This document shows, one piece after another, positions 32,532 to 42,216 of a stretch of 64,000 nt of DNA (positions are counted from its first letter, which is position 1; each line of letters starts with the position of its first letter). The DNA is from Jeongeupia chitinilytica. Lineage in GTDB: Bacteria > Pseudomonadota > Gammaproteobacteria > Burkholderiales > Chitinibacteraceae. Under the pieces are notes generated by a model, which searched no databases, was not told where the DNA came from, and saw only the letters and a list, made by a program, of their open reading frames with translations. The stretch is from contig NZ_BMYO01000009.1 of NCBI RefSeq assembly GCF_014652315.1, forward strand, positions 142,328-206,327. Direction: 5' to 3'. A program made the position numbers and the translations under genes.

Positions 32532-33740
32532 CTACTGGCCGCGGCCGGGCAGGCTGAACACGTCGCCCAGATAGTTGAGGAAATTCACGTCCTCGCACAT
32601 GCCCTTGCCCGGGCTGTCGCTGACCTTGGCAACCGGCTGGCCGTTGCAGTACAGCAGCTTGATGACGATCTGCAGCGGCGTGTGGCCGCAGTCGTTGGAC
32701 AGGTCGGTGCCGATGCCGAAACTCGTCAGCGCGCGGTCGGCAAAGTGCCGGTACAGCGCAAAGGCGCGCGGCAGGTCCAGCCCGTCGCTGAACACCAGCT
32801 GCTTGGTCCACGGGTCGATCTTCATCTTCCGGTAGTGGGCGATCGCCTTCTCGCCCCAGACGAACGGGTCGCCGGAATCGTGCCGCAGTCCGTCGAACAG
32901 CTTGCAGAAGTACAGGTCGAAATCGCGCAGGAAGGCATCGGTGCCGACGACATCGGTCAGTGCGATGCCGAGGTCGCCGCGGTACTCGTGCACCCAGTGT
33001 TCGAGCGCATTGCGCTGGAAATCGCGCAGCCTCGACCCGAAGGACTGGAAGGCCTGCAGGTATTCGTGCGCCATGGTGCCGATCGGCGTGAGCCCGTGGC
33101 GCTTGGCCAGCAGCACGTTGCTGGTGCCGCGGAAGTACGGCTGCGCCTCGCGCGCCAGCGTGGCGACCACTTCCTCGTGCCAGGCGCGCGAAAAGCGCCG
33201 CCGGGTACCGAAGTCGTAGAACACGAAATCGGAACGCTGCGCCGGCTGGCGGGCGAATTCGCCCAGCAGCGCCAGCTTGGCGGCAAGGTGCGCCCGCCCG
33301 ACCGCCAGCGCCGCCACCGGATCGACATGGCGGAAATACACCTCGTTGACGATAGCCAGACAGTAGATCTCGAACAGCATGCAATGGAGCATCGGCCCCT
33401 TGATCGAGATCGCCAGCCCGTCCGCATCGCCGTCGGGCACCGAAACGGTGATGAAATGCCGCTGCAGCTGGAACAGCCGCAGGAAATCGATGAAGTCGGC
33501 CTTGATGAAGCGCAGCGCACCGAGAAAGGCCAGCTCGTCCTCGGCAAAGCGCAGCGTGCACAGGTGGTCGAGCTCGGCATCGATCTCGGCCTTGAAGCGC
33601 GACAGCGGCACTTCGGGCACGTTGCGGCACTTGAAACCGTACTCGGCACGGGTTTCCGGCTGATGATGGAGGATCTCCTGCATCATGGTGAACTTGTACA
33701 GATCGGTGTCGAGCAGCGAGACAATCACCGGCGCAGTCAT
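32532..33740 (-). CDS. pncB: Nicotinate phosphoribosyltransferase PncB
   Basis: 402 residues, as in E. coli PncB. It makes nicotinate mononucleotide from nicotinate and PRPP in NAD salvage. LLDTDLYKFTMMQ near the start, ERPYFRGTSNVLLA-type QPYFRGTSN near residue 205 (the phosphorylated histidine region differs and should be checked), GTMAHEYLQAFQ near 228, LRHDSGDP near 290 and FGIGTDLSND near 345 are visible. CpobT nearby uses its product, but the two genes are not linked in one operon. Confidence 0.94.
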   Translation of the reverse strand: MTAPVIVSLLDTDLYKFTMMQEILHHQPETRAEYGFKCRNVPEVPLSRFKAEIDAELDHLCTLRFAEDELAFLGALRFIKADFIDFLRLFQLQRHFITVSVPDGDADGLAISIKGPMLHCMLFEIYCLAIVNEVYFRHVDPVAALAVGRAHLAAKLALLGEFARQPAQRSDFVFYDFGTRRRFSRAWHEEVVATLAREAQPYFRGTSNVLLAKRHGLTPIGTMAHEYLQAFQSFGSRLRDFQRNALEHWVHEYRGDLGIALTDVVGTDAFLRDFDLYFCKLFDGLRHDSGDPFVWGEKAIAHYRKMKIDPWTKQLVFSDGLDLPRAFALYRHFADRALTSFGIGTDLSNDCGHTPLQIVIKLLYCNGQPVAKVSDSPGKGMCEDVNFLNYLGDVFSLPGRGQ

Positions 33741-33883
33741 CGGCAGTCCTGGTGTGGGCGAGCAGGGATTTTATGCCGCCCGCCCTGCGATCGCCACGGC
33801 CAAGCCGGTGCAGGGTCTTGATTTTGCGGCATTAATTTCAAAAATCTTACAAAATGCGCACCATTTCGGCGCTTTTATGCTGT

Positions 33884-33897
33884 TTGAGTTAGATCAA
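33884..33897. promoter_or_regulatory. FNR/ANR-like box upstream of the chemoreceptor fusion gene
   Basis: TTGAG-TTAG-ATCAA matches the FNR consensus TTGAT-N4-ATCAA at nine of ten defined positions. It sits 120 bases before the start of the fusion gene and 144 bases from pncB, in an AT-rich divergent gap. It could place either gene under oxygen control. Binding has not been shown. Confidence 0.6.
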
Positions 33898-34017
33898 GGT
33901 CACATTCTCGCAACATTGCTTACATCCTTGAGCGCCACGGCAAAACACAGGGTTAGAATGAATCGCATAAGCAGAGATTGATATTCGTCCGGTGAAGGAC
34001 GAATGGGAGGAAGCACC

Positions 34018-36345
34018 ATGTCGATGTGCCAACGCATTGCCGGCGTCGCCAGCGCCATCGGGATCGCCGGGTTCGGCATCCTGCTCGGCTATCAAAGCAT
34101 TGCCGGCGGCAGCCAGCCGGACGGCATCGCCTGGACGATTGCCGTCGTCGCACTCGCCGCACTCGGCGGCGTCACCTTCTGGCTTGCCCGCAGCATGCTC
34201 AACCCGGTCGCCGGCCTGCGCGATGCGCTGACCGCGCTGAACCGCGACGGCGACCTGTCGGTTCGTGCGCCCGAGGGCGCCGGCGACGCGGGCGAGATTG
34301 CCGCGGCGTTCAACCAGTTCGTCACCCGCCAGCAGAACGCGCTGCGCGAAGCGCAACGCGAGATGGAAGCGCTGGCGATCAGCCTGCACGAGCTGACCGC
34401 GCTGACCGGCCAGATGGCCAAGGACACCCGGACGCAGTCCGACTTCGCCGCGTCGTCGGCGGCGACGGTCGAGGAAATCACCGTCAGCATCAACCACATT
34501 GCCGAACACGCCAACGACGTCGACACCACCGTCGCCGACACCAGCCGGCAGTCAGCCGACAGCGCCCACGCGGTCGAGCGCGTGACCGAGGAAGTCGGCC
34601 ACGTCGCCGAAGCGATGGCCTCGCTCGGCACGACCATGAACGGCCTGTCGAAGAGCTCGCAGGAAATCGGCAGCATCATCGGCGTGATCCGCGACATCGC
34701 CGACCAGACCAATCTGCTGGCGCTGAACGCCGCAATCGAAGCAGCCCGCGCCGGTGAAGCCGGCCGCGGCTTCGCCGTGGTCGCCGACGAAGTGCGCAAG
34801 CTGGCCGAACGCACCGGCCAGGCGACGATCGAGATCGCCAAGCGCATCGAAACCGTCGGCAAGGAAACCCAGAGCGCCGTCGACAACATGGCCTACACCT
34901 CGCAGCGCGTCGGCCAGAGCGTCGAGCGTGCCGGCGAAGCCCGCAGCCACATGCTGCAGATCGCCGAACGGATGAACCACGTCGTCGACGTGGTGCGCGA
35001 GATCGCCGACGCGACGCGCGAACAGTCGTCGGCCACGACGACGATGGCGCAGTCGGCCGAGCAGATCAACAGCATGGCGCAGGCGACCGACTCGGCGCTG
35101 CACAACGCCAGCCAGTCGCTGACCGCGCTCGACGAACGTGCGGCCAAGGTGCTCGAGATCGTCGGCCGCTTCCAGCTGGCCGACATCGAAGTCCAGCACG
35201 GCTGGATGGCGTCGAGCGAAGCCCGCGCGGTGTCCGAAATCAAGGCGCTGCTCAACGCACAGGGCCACCACTGGAAGGACGCCAGCGGCGGCGCCAACCC
35301 GACCGAAACGCTGCAACGCCGCATCAGCCAGGGCGACGCGCCGACTGCGGCGGCCATCGGTGGCGTGAAGATCCAGAACTGGGCGCGCGACGGCGTCTGC
35401 GCCGACCTGACCGGCGTCGCCCGCGACGAACGCTGGTCCAGCTCGCTGCCGGCGGTATTCGACGCGATGATCCAGCACGACGGCCGCTATGTCGCCGTGC
35501 CGCTCGGCGTCGCCCGCACCAACATGCTCTGGGTCAACGCCGGCATCGTCAAACGCCTCGGCCTGACCGCGCCGCGCACGTGGAACGACTTCTTCGCGAT
35601 GGCCGACAAGCTCAAGGCCGCCGGCATCCCGGCACTGGCGCACTCGGAACAGAGCTGGCAGGTCGGCACCGTGTTCGAAGCCGTCGCGCTCGGCACCGGC
35701 GGTACGCCGTTCTACCTGTCGGCGTTCAGCAAGCTCGACCCGAGCGCGCTGACCGGCTCGCAGATGATCACCGCGCTGGAAACGCTGAAGCGCCTCAAAC
35801 CGTACATCACGCCGGATTCGGTCGGCCGCGACTGGAACCTTGCCACTGCCGACGTCATGAACGGCCGCGCCGCGATGCAGCTGATGGGCGACTGGGCCAA
35901 GAGCGAGTTCACCCAGGGCGGCAAGGTACAGGGGACCGACTACCTGTGCTGGCCGGCGCCGACCAACAGCGGCGACTGGTGCTTCGCCGCCGACACGCTG
36001 ACGATGTTCAAGCAGACCGACCCGCGCCGCGCCGCCGCGCAGCGCGACTTCGTGTCGCTCTTGATGAGCCGCGAAGGCCAGGAAGCGTTCAACTTCCACA
36101 AGGGCAACATTCCGGCGCGCACCGACGTCGACCTCGGCCGCTTCGACGACTACTCGCGCCAGTCGGCACGCGACTTTGCCAGCGCTGCGCAGTCGGGCGT
36201 GCTGGTGCCGTCGTGGGCCCACAACATGGCGATGCAGGACAACGTCCGCCTCGGCTTCTTCGACGTGATCGAGGCGTACTGGAAGGATGACCGGATGAGC
36301 GCCGCCGACGCCGCCCGCCGGCTGGCCGACGCAGCGCGCCGCTGA
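34018..36345 (+). CDS. Chemoreceptor fused to a C-terminal sugar-binding protein (MCP-GtsA-like fusion)
   Basis: 775 residues from the ATG with GGAGG seven bases upstream. Two helices (about 8-28 and 36-57) are joined by a very short loop, then a HAMP-like segment (to about 105), then an MCP signalling domain to about 385 with IADQTNLLALNAAIEAARAG and VADEVRKLAERT. From about 390 to the end is a whole solute-binding domain closely resembling glucose-binding GtsA: AVPLGVARTNMLWVNAGI, TVFEAVALGTGG, RAAMQLMGDWAKSEF and LVPSWAHNMAM. No signal peptide or extra helix precedes it, so this domain should be cytoplasmic. It may sense internal sugar. Confidence 0.93.
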   Translation: MSMCQRIAGVASAIGIAGFGILLGYQSIAGGSQPDGIAWTIAVVALAALGGVTFWLARSMLNPVAGLRDALTALNRDGDLSVRAPEGAGDAGEIAAAFNQFVTRQQNALREAQREMEALAISLHELTALTGQMAKDTRTQSDFAASSAATVEEITVSINHIAEHANDVDTTVADTSRQSADSAHAVERVTEEVGHVAEAMASLGTTMNGLSKSSQEIGSIIGVIRDIADQTNLLALNAAIEAARAGEAGRGFAVVADEVRKLAERTGQATIEIAKRIETVGKETQSAVDNMAYTSQRVGQSVERAGEARSHMLQIAERMNHVVDVVREIADATREQSSATTTMAQSAEQINSMAQATDSALHNASQSLTALDERAAKVLEIVGRFQLADIEVQHGWMASSEARAVSEIKALLNAQGHHWKDASGGANPTETLQRRISQGDAPTAAAIGGVKIQNWARDGVCADLTGVARDERWSSSLPAVFDAMIQHDGRYVAVPLGVARTNMLWVNAGIVKRLGLTAPRTWNDFFAMADKLKAAGIPALAHSEQSWQVGTVFEAVALGTGGTPFYLSAFSKLDPSALTGSQMITALETLKRLKPYITPDSVGRDWNLATADVMNGRAAMQLMGDWAKSEFTQGGKVQGTDYLCWPAPTNSGDWCFAADTLTMFKQTDPRRAAAQRDFVSLLMSREGQEAFNFHKGNIPARTDVDLGRFDDYSRQSARDFASAAQSGVLVPSWAHNMAMQDNVRLGFFDVIEAYWKDDRMSAADAARRLADAARR

Positions 36346-36380
36346 ACAACAAGCAGTTAACAACCCCGCACTGCTTTCAG

Positions 36381-36406
36381 ACCCGTCTCCGGACGGGTTT
36401 TTCTTT
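36381..36406 (+). terminator. Rho-independent terminator of the fusion gene
   Basis: ACCCGTC (36381-36387) pairs with GACGGGT (36392-36398) around TCCG and is followed by TTTTTCTTT. It lies 36 bases after the stop of the chemoreceptor fusion gene and isolates it from the Ada-like gene. Confidence 0.92.
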
Positions 36407-36492
36407 GGCCGCGATCCGGCCGCAAGAACCGGGAAGCGCGCAGCACCCGGCCGCGCGATGCTATAAGCGTCGTATCCGCCCCGGAGCCCCCC

Positions 36493-37335
36493 ATGTCCGC
36501 CAACGTGTCGTCCGCCATCGAAACCCTGATTGCCGCCGCCTGCCGGCAGATCGATGCTGCCGAAACGCCGCCGCCGCTGGCCGAGCTGGCGGCAGTAGCG
36601 GGCCTGAGTCCGTGGCACTTCCACCGGCAGTTCAAGGCGCTGACCGGCGTCACGCCGAAGGCCTACGCCGCCGCGCAGCGCACCCGCCGGGTCCAGGCCG
36701 CGCTGGCGGCCGGCCGATCGGTCACCGACGCCGTGTTCGACGCCGGCTTCAACGCCACCAGCCGTTTCTACGCCGGTGCCGAAGCCACGCTCGGCATGGC
36801 GCCGCAGCGGTTCCGCGCCGGTGGCAGCGGCGAGGAGATCCGCTTCGGCATCGGCCAGTGCTCGCTCGGCGCGCTGCTGGTCGCCGCCACCGGTGCCGGC
36901 ATCTGCCGGATCGAACTCGGCGACGACGCCGACACCCTGCTGCAGCGATTGCAGGATGTGTTTCCCAAAGCCACGCTGATCGGCGGCGACGCCGAATTCG
37001 AGGGCTGGATGGCGCGCGTCGTCGGCCTGATCGACGCGCCGGAAATCGGCGCCAGCCTGCCGCTGGACATCCGCGGCAGCGCCTTCCAGCAGCGCGTGTG
37101 GCAGGCACTGCGGGCGATTCCGCCCGGCGACACGGCCACCTATGCCGAGATCGCCGAGCGCATCGGCCAGCCGGCGGCGGTGCGCGCCGTCGCCAACGCC
37201 TGCGGCACCAACCCGCTTGCGGTGGCGATCCCCTGCCACCGGGTCGTGCGCAGCGACGGCGGTCTGGGCGGTTACCGCTGGGGACTGGCGCGCAAGGAAG
37301 CGCTGCTGGATCGGGAAGCGCTGCAGGCCGGCTGA
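36493..37335 (+). CDS. Ada-like protein: AraC-type HTH plus methylated-DNA--cysteine methyltransferase
   Basis: 280 residues. An AraC-type HTH fills about 8-108 (LAELAAVAGLSPWHFHRQFK, VTDAVFDAGFNATSRFY). The C-terminal O6-alkylguanine transferase domain has GSAFQQRVWQALRAIPPGDT near residue 198 and the acceptor cysteine in AVAIPCHRVVR near 240. The N-terminal zinc phosphotriester domain of classic Ada is absent, so methyl-triggered activation by that route is not expected. It repairs alkylated DNA and may regulate genes. Confidence 0.92.
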   Translation: MSANVSSAIETLIAAACRQIDAAETPPPLAELAAVAGLSPWHFHRQFKALTGVTPKAYAAAQRTRRVQAALAAGRSVTDAVFDAGFNATSRFYAGAEATLGMAPQRFRAGGSGEEIRFGIGQCSLGALLVAATGAGICRIELGDDADTLLQRLQDVFPKATLIGGDAEFEGWMARVVGLIDAPEIGASLPLDIRGSAFQQRVWQALRAIPPGDTATYAEIAERIGQPAAVRAVANACGTNPLAVAIPCHRVVRSDGGLGGYRWGLARKEALLDREALQAG

Positions 37336-37488
37336 CCGTGATTGTCTCCGGCTTTGCGCCAGCGGCGCCCGGGCAACCCGTCGCCGCCGGCCGCATTTCG
37401 TCGCAGCCGGCGGCGGCCGGTCACATGACAATGTAATCCCGTCGCCCAGCGTTTAGATTGAAGCCAATCCACCGCTGCGAGAACCGTG

Positions 37489-38186
<698 letters not shown>

Positions 38187-38190
<4 letters not shown>

Positions 38191-38576
38191 GCGCGATCCT
38201 GACCCCGATCGGCGGGCTCCATCTCGTCACCGCCAGCTGGGCGATGCTTGCCGGCGGCGTGCAGCTGGCGCTACCCAAGGGCGGTGACCGGCACCGCTGG
38301 CTCGGACGCAGCTGGGTGCTGGCGATGCTGGTCGTCGCGCTGTCGTCGTTCGGTCTGGGTGCCGCGCCCGGCCGGGCCTTCGGCTTCGGCCCCATCCACC
38401 TGCTGTCGCTGTGGGTGCTGTGGTGCTTGTGGGCCGCGATCGTCCGGGTACGCGCCGGCCACATCGCCGCGCACCGCCGCTACGTGATCGGCGCCTACAT
38501 CGGCACCATCGTTGCCGGGCTGTTCGCGGTCTTCGGCCCGGACCGCTGGCTGCACCACACCCTGTTTGCCCTCTGA
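38187..38576 (+). CDS. DUF2306-type membrane protein
   Basis: 129 residues with four hydrophobic helices. GGLHLVTASWAMLAGGVQLA opens the protein, and conserved histidines lie at the helix ends (HRWLGRSW, HIAAHRRYVIGAY). This pattern fits DUF2306, whose function is unknown. Its ATG overlaps the stop of the ABC ATPase gene and it is followed by the permease, so it may be an accessory of the transporter. Confidence 0.8.
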
Positions 38577-38594
38577 TTGCCGACGAGACCACAG

Positions 38595-39989
38595 ATGAAC
38601 ACATTGCAACTGGCGGCGCGCAATCTGGCCCGCAACCGCCGCCGCTCGATCACCACGCTGTTCGCGATGATCGTCGGCGCCATCGCCATCCTGCTGTTCG
38701 GCGGCTATGCCCGCAATATCGACCTCGGCCTGCAGACCGGCTTCGTCCAGCGCAGCGGCCACCTGCAGGTGCAGCACAAGGACTACTTCCTGTTCGGCAC
38801 CGGCAACCCGGCGGCCTACGGCATCGCCGACTACGGCAGGCTGATCGCGGCGATCAAGGCCGACCCGGTGCTGGCACCGCTGGTCACCGTGGTGACGCCG
38901 ACGCTGAGCCTCGGCGGCATTGCCGGCAACTACGCCGCCGGCGTATCGCGCACGGTGATCGGCAACGGCGTCGTCATCGACGACCAGAACGTGATGCGGC
39001 GCTGGAACGACTACGGCTTCGTGCTGACGCCGAAAACGCTCAAGCTCACCGGCACGCCCGAACAGGCGGCGGTCATCGGCCGCGGCGTCGCCCGCGTGCT
39101 GCAGCTGTGCGGGCCGCTCAAGGTCGCCAACTGCCCGTCGCCGCAACCGGCGAAACAGGACGGCGCCGACGCACCGGCCGACATCGCCGCACTCTCCGCC
39201 GACACTGGCGGGGCATCGGACACCGGATCGCCGCGCGCGGCCAACCAGGTCGAACTGCTCGCCGCCAACGCCCACGGCGCACCGAACGTCGCCCGGCTCG
39301 ACGTCGTCGCCGCCGAGGCGCAGGGGGTGAAGGAACTCGACGACCTGTACGTGCAGCTGCATTTCGGTGCGGCGCAACGGCTGATCTACGGTGCCGACGC
39401 ACCGAAAGCGACGGCGATCGTCGTGCAGCTGAAGCATACGGCCGACCTGCCGGCCGCGCAGCAAAGGCTGACCACCGTGCTCAGGCAGCTGGCACCGGAC
39501 CAGCCGCTGGCGGTGCTCGACTTCGCGACGCTGAACCCGAGCTACGGCCAGATCGTCGGCATGTTCGGCGCGATTTTCGGCTTCATCGCGCTCCTGATCG
39601 GCGTGATCGTGCTGTTCACCGTCGGCAACACGATGAGCATGGCGGTGATCGAACGCACCACCGAGATCGGCACCTTGCGCGCCATCGGCCTGCGCCGGGG
39701 CGGCGTGCGGCGGCTGTTCGTGCTCGAGGGCCTGCTGCTCGGCCTCGTCGGCAGCGGTCTCGGCGTGCTGGTCGCGCTGGCGCTGGCCTGGCTGATCAAC
39801 CACGCCGGCCTGACCTGGCTGCCGCCGGGCAATGTCGAACCGGTGCCGCTGACCGTCCGCGTCTGGGGCGAGCCGCGCATGATCGTGCTGACCGCGATCG
39901 GCCTGAGCCTGATCGCCGCAGTCTCGGCGTGGTGGCCGGCAAGGCGGGCCGCCAGACTCGAAATCGTCGACGCGCTGCGCCATGTCTGA
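38595..39989 (+). CDS. ABC transporter permease, FtsX/MacB/LolC type
   Basis: 464 residues. Helix 1 lies near 15-40 after NLARNRRRSITTLFAM, then a large periplasmic domain to about 310, then three C-terminal helices of the FtsX fold (IFGFIALLIGVIVLFTVGN, a cytoplasmic loop with ERTTEIGTLRAIGLRRGGVR, and two more). It is the membrane partner of the LolD-like ATPase and works by mechanotransmission. The periplasmic domain contains a low-complexity, Ala-rich insert around residues 175-230. A TTG 18 bases upstream is an alternative start. Confidence 0.92.
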   Translation: MNTLQLAARNLARNRRRSITTLFAMIVGAIAILLFGGYARNIDLGLQTGFVQRSGHLQVQHKDYFLFGTGNPAAYGIADYGRLIAAIKADPVLAPLVTVVTPTLSLGGIAGNYAAGVSRTVIGNGVVIDDQNVMRRWNDYGFVLTPKTLKLTGTPEQAAVIGRGVARVLQLCGPLKVANCPSPQPAKQDGADAPADIAALSADTGGASDTGSPRAANQVELLAANAHGAPNVARLDVVAAEAQGVKELDDLYVQLHFGAAQRLIYGADAPKATAIVVQLKHTADLPAAQQRLTTVLRQLAPDQPLAVLDFATLNPSYGQIVGMFGAIFGFIALLIGVIVLFTVGNTMSMAVIERTTEIGTLRAIGLRRGGVRRLFVLEGLLLGLVGSGLGVLVALALAWLINHAGLTWLPPGNVEPVPLTVRVWGEPRMIVLTAIGLSLIAAVSAWWPARRAARLEIVDALRHV

Positions 39990-40016
39990 CCGCCATCGTC
40001 ACCTAGGAGAAACGCC

Positions 40017-40196
40017 ATGTTCCGCCTGTTCGTTCCCGTCCTGCTGATCGTCATCGGCACCGCCCTGTTCCTGCGCAATCTCGGCGTGCTGCCGCAACTG
40101 GATGCCGTGCTGCACGCCGGCTGGCCGCTGCTGCTGGTCGCCTTCGGCGCATTCCGGCTGCTCCGGCCGCACTACGGCTGCCACCATGCGAAGTAA
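40017..40196 (+). CDS. 59-residue membrane protein, LiaI/LiaF-like TM region (DUF5668-like)
   Basis: Two hydrophobic helices (about 3-20 and 34-49) flank a short loop with LRNLGVLPQLD, the look of LiaI/LiaF-type transmembrane regions. The C-terminus ends in a small His/Cys cluster, HYGCHHAK. AGGAGA lies six bases before the ATG, a strong ribosome site. It sits 27 bases after the permease and overlaps the next gene by 11 bases. It could modulate the transporter or sense envelope stress. It is easily missed because of its size. Confidence 0.85.
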   Translation: MFRLFVPVLLIVIGTALFLRNLGVLPQLDAVLHAGWPLLLVAFGAFRLLRPHYGCHHAK

Positions 40197-40962
40197 CCTG
40201 CGCTACCTGCTTCCGGTCCTGCTCGGCGGCCTGCTGGCAGCGCCGGCGCTGGCCGTCGACGCGCAGGCCCTGCTCGCCGCCAGCGACGCCGTCCGCAATC
40301 CGGACAAGCCGTTCGGGCTGACGACGACGCTGGTCGAATACCGCAACGGCAAGCAGACCGATACCAGTACGCTGGCCGTGTATTCGCGGGCCGATGCGAA
40401 CAGCGGCCAGTTCCGCAGCCTGTTGCGCTTCGTCGCGCCGGCGCGCGACGCCGACAAGCTGATGCTCAAGAGCGGCAACGACCTGTGGTTCTACGATCCG
40501 GCCAGCAAGGCGACGATCCGCATCTCGCCGCAACAGCGCCTGCTCGGCCAGGCGGCCAACGGCGATGTCGTCACCGTCAACCTGGCCGGCGACTACAGCG
40601 CCAGCGTCGCCGCCGAGGAGGACGTCAGCGACGGCGACAAGCAGCAGCGCCACACGTACAGGCTCGAGCTGAAGGCGAAGACGCCCGACGTCACCTACCA
40701 CCGGATCGAGATGTGGATCGATGCGGCGAACAAGCAGCCGGTGAAGGCGCGCTTTTACGCCGAGAGCGGCAGCCTGCTCAAGACCGCGTATTACCGCCGC
40801 TACCAGTCGCAGCTCGGCACCAACCGGCCGACCGAGACGGTGATCATCGACGGCCTCGACCCGAACTGGGTCACCGTGATGCGCTTTTCCGGCTACGCCT
40901 GGCGCGACGTTCCGGAGAGCTGGCTGCAGCGCGACTTCCTGCCGAGGTTCAAGCCGCAATGA
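40186..40962 (+). CDS. LolA-like periplasmic outer-membrane lipoprotein-sorting protein
   Basis: 258 residues with a signal peptide cleaved near ALA-VDAQ. The half-barrel pattern is visible: LLRFVAPARDADKLMLKSGN near residue 80, LWFYDPASKATIRISPQQRL near 100, and RIEMWIDAANKQPVKARFYA near 180. It belongs to the LolA-like group (COG2834) often linked to exporter operons. It probably carries a lipid or lipoprotein from the ABC complex to the outer membrane. Its start overlaps the small membrane protein gene and its stop overlaps the next start. Confidence 0.88.
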   Translation: MRSNLRYLLPVLLGGLLAAPALAVDAQALLAASDAVRNPDKPFGLTTTLVEYRNGKQTDTSTLAVYSRADANSGQFRSLLRFVAPARDADKLMLKSGNDLWFYDPASKATIRISPQQRLLGQAANGDVVTVNLAGDYSASVAAEEDVSDGDKQQRHTYRLELKAKTPDVTYHRIEMWIDAANKQPVKARFYAESGSLLKTAYYRRYQSQLGTNRPTETVIIDGLDPNWVTVMRFSGYAWRDVPESWLQRDFLPRFKPQ

Positions 40963-42212
40963 AGCATCCGGGACCGTGGCTGCTCGTCGCGTTGGGTGCC
41001 CTTCTCCCGGCTGCCGCCATGGCCGACGACGACGCGGCGCTGCAACTGGCCGACCGGACCGCCGACCGGGTCGAAGCGGCCCGCGACTGGCGTTTTCTCG
41101 CGGAGCTGGCCGGTGCCGACGCACAGTACCGCTTCAACGACCAGCCTGCCGAAGCACGGCTGTCGCTCGACGGCCGGATCGACCGGCGTTTTCACGACGA
41201 CTGGCGCTTCGTGCTCGCCGACCGGCTCGACCTGCGCAGCAGCGGCGGCCACCAGACCAGCATCAACACGCTGAAAGAGGCCTATCTGGGCTGGCAGCCG
41301 GACACCGACCTGCTCTTCGATCTGGGCCGGATCAACACCCGCTACGGCGCCGGCTTCGGCTACAACCCGACCGACTTCTTCAAGGTCGGCGCCTTGCGCT
41401 CGGTCACCTCGGTCAACCCGGCCAGCCTGCGCGAGAACCGCCTCGGCAGCGTGATGCTGCGCGGCCAGACGCTGTGGGACGGCGGGTCGCTGACGGCGAT
41501 GTATTCGCCCAAGCTCGCCGATACGCCCAGCGACGACGCGTTCAGCCTCGACCTCGGCGCCAGCAACCCGCAGGACCGCTGGCTGCTGACGCTCAGCCAG
41601 TCCCTGTGTGCAAGCGGCTGCGACAACCTCAACCCGCAATGGCTGCTGTACCACGACAGCGACACCACCCAGCTCGGGCTGAACTGGAGCGTGCTGCTCG
41701 GCGACGCGACCATCGTCTACGTCGAATGGGCCGGAGGCCGCCAACCGAGCGTTGCCGGGCGTGTCGCCGGTGTCGACGACAGCGCGTTCCGCAACGCCGT
41801 TGCCACCGGGCTGAGCTGGACCGCCGCGACCAAGCTGACGCTGACGCTCGAATACCAGTACGACGGCGCCGCACTCGACGACGCCGGCTGGAGCGCGCTG
41901 CGCACCGGTCCGGTCGGCCCTTACCTCGGCTACCGGCAACGGGCGGCACAACGCCAGGACCTGACCACCCGCCACGCTGCAATGCTGTACGCGCAATGGC
42001 AGGACGCACTGATCCCGCGCGTCGACCTCAGCGGTTTCGTCCGTCAGGACCTGATCGACGACAGCCGGCTGTCGTGGCTGGAAACGCGCTGGCGCGGCGA
42101 CAGCACCGACATCGCGCTGCAATGGCAGTACGATGCCGGTGACGCCCGCAGCAACTACGGCGGTCTGCCGCAGCGGCAGATCTGGCAGGCCCTGCTGACC
42201 CATTATTTCTGA
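40959..42212 (+). CDS. Predicted outer-membrane beta-barrel protein
   Basis: 417 residues with a signal peptide cleaved near AMA-DDDAA. The rest is rich in alternating polar/hydrophobic strands with many aromatic girdle residues (FNDQPAEARLSLDGRIDRRF, LGRINTRYGAGFGYNPTDFF) and ends in HYF, the usual aromatic terminus for BAM insertion. Two cysteines in CASGCDN may form a loop disulfide. The exact family is unclear. It follows the LolA-like gene with a four-base overlap and is likely the outer-membrane component of the system. Confidence 0.82.
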   Translation: MKHPGPWLLVALGALLPAAAMADDDAALQLADRTADRVEAARDWRFLAELAGADAQYRFNDQPAEARLSLDGRIDRRFHDDWRFVLADRLDLRSSGGHQTSINTLKEAYLGWQPDTDLLFDLGRINTRYGAGFGYNPTDFFKVGALRSVTSVNPASLRENRLGSVMLRGQTLWDGGSLTAMYSPKLADTPSDDAFSLDLGASNPQDRWLLTLSQSLCASGCDNLNPQWLLYHDSDTTQLGLNWSVLLGDATIVYVEWAGGRQPSVAGRVAGVDDSAFRNAVATGLSWTAATKLTLTLEYQYDGAALDDAGWSALRTGPVGPYLGYRQRAAQRQDLTTRHAAMLYAQWQDALIPRVDLSGFVRQDLIDDSRLSWLETRWRGDSTDIALQWQYDAGDARSNYGGLPQRQIWQALLTHYF

Positions 42213-42216
42213 TCCC

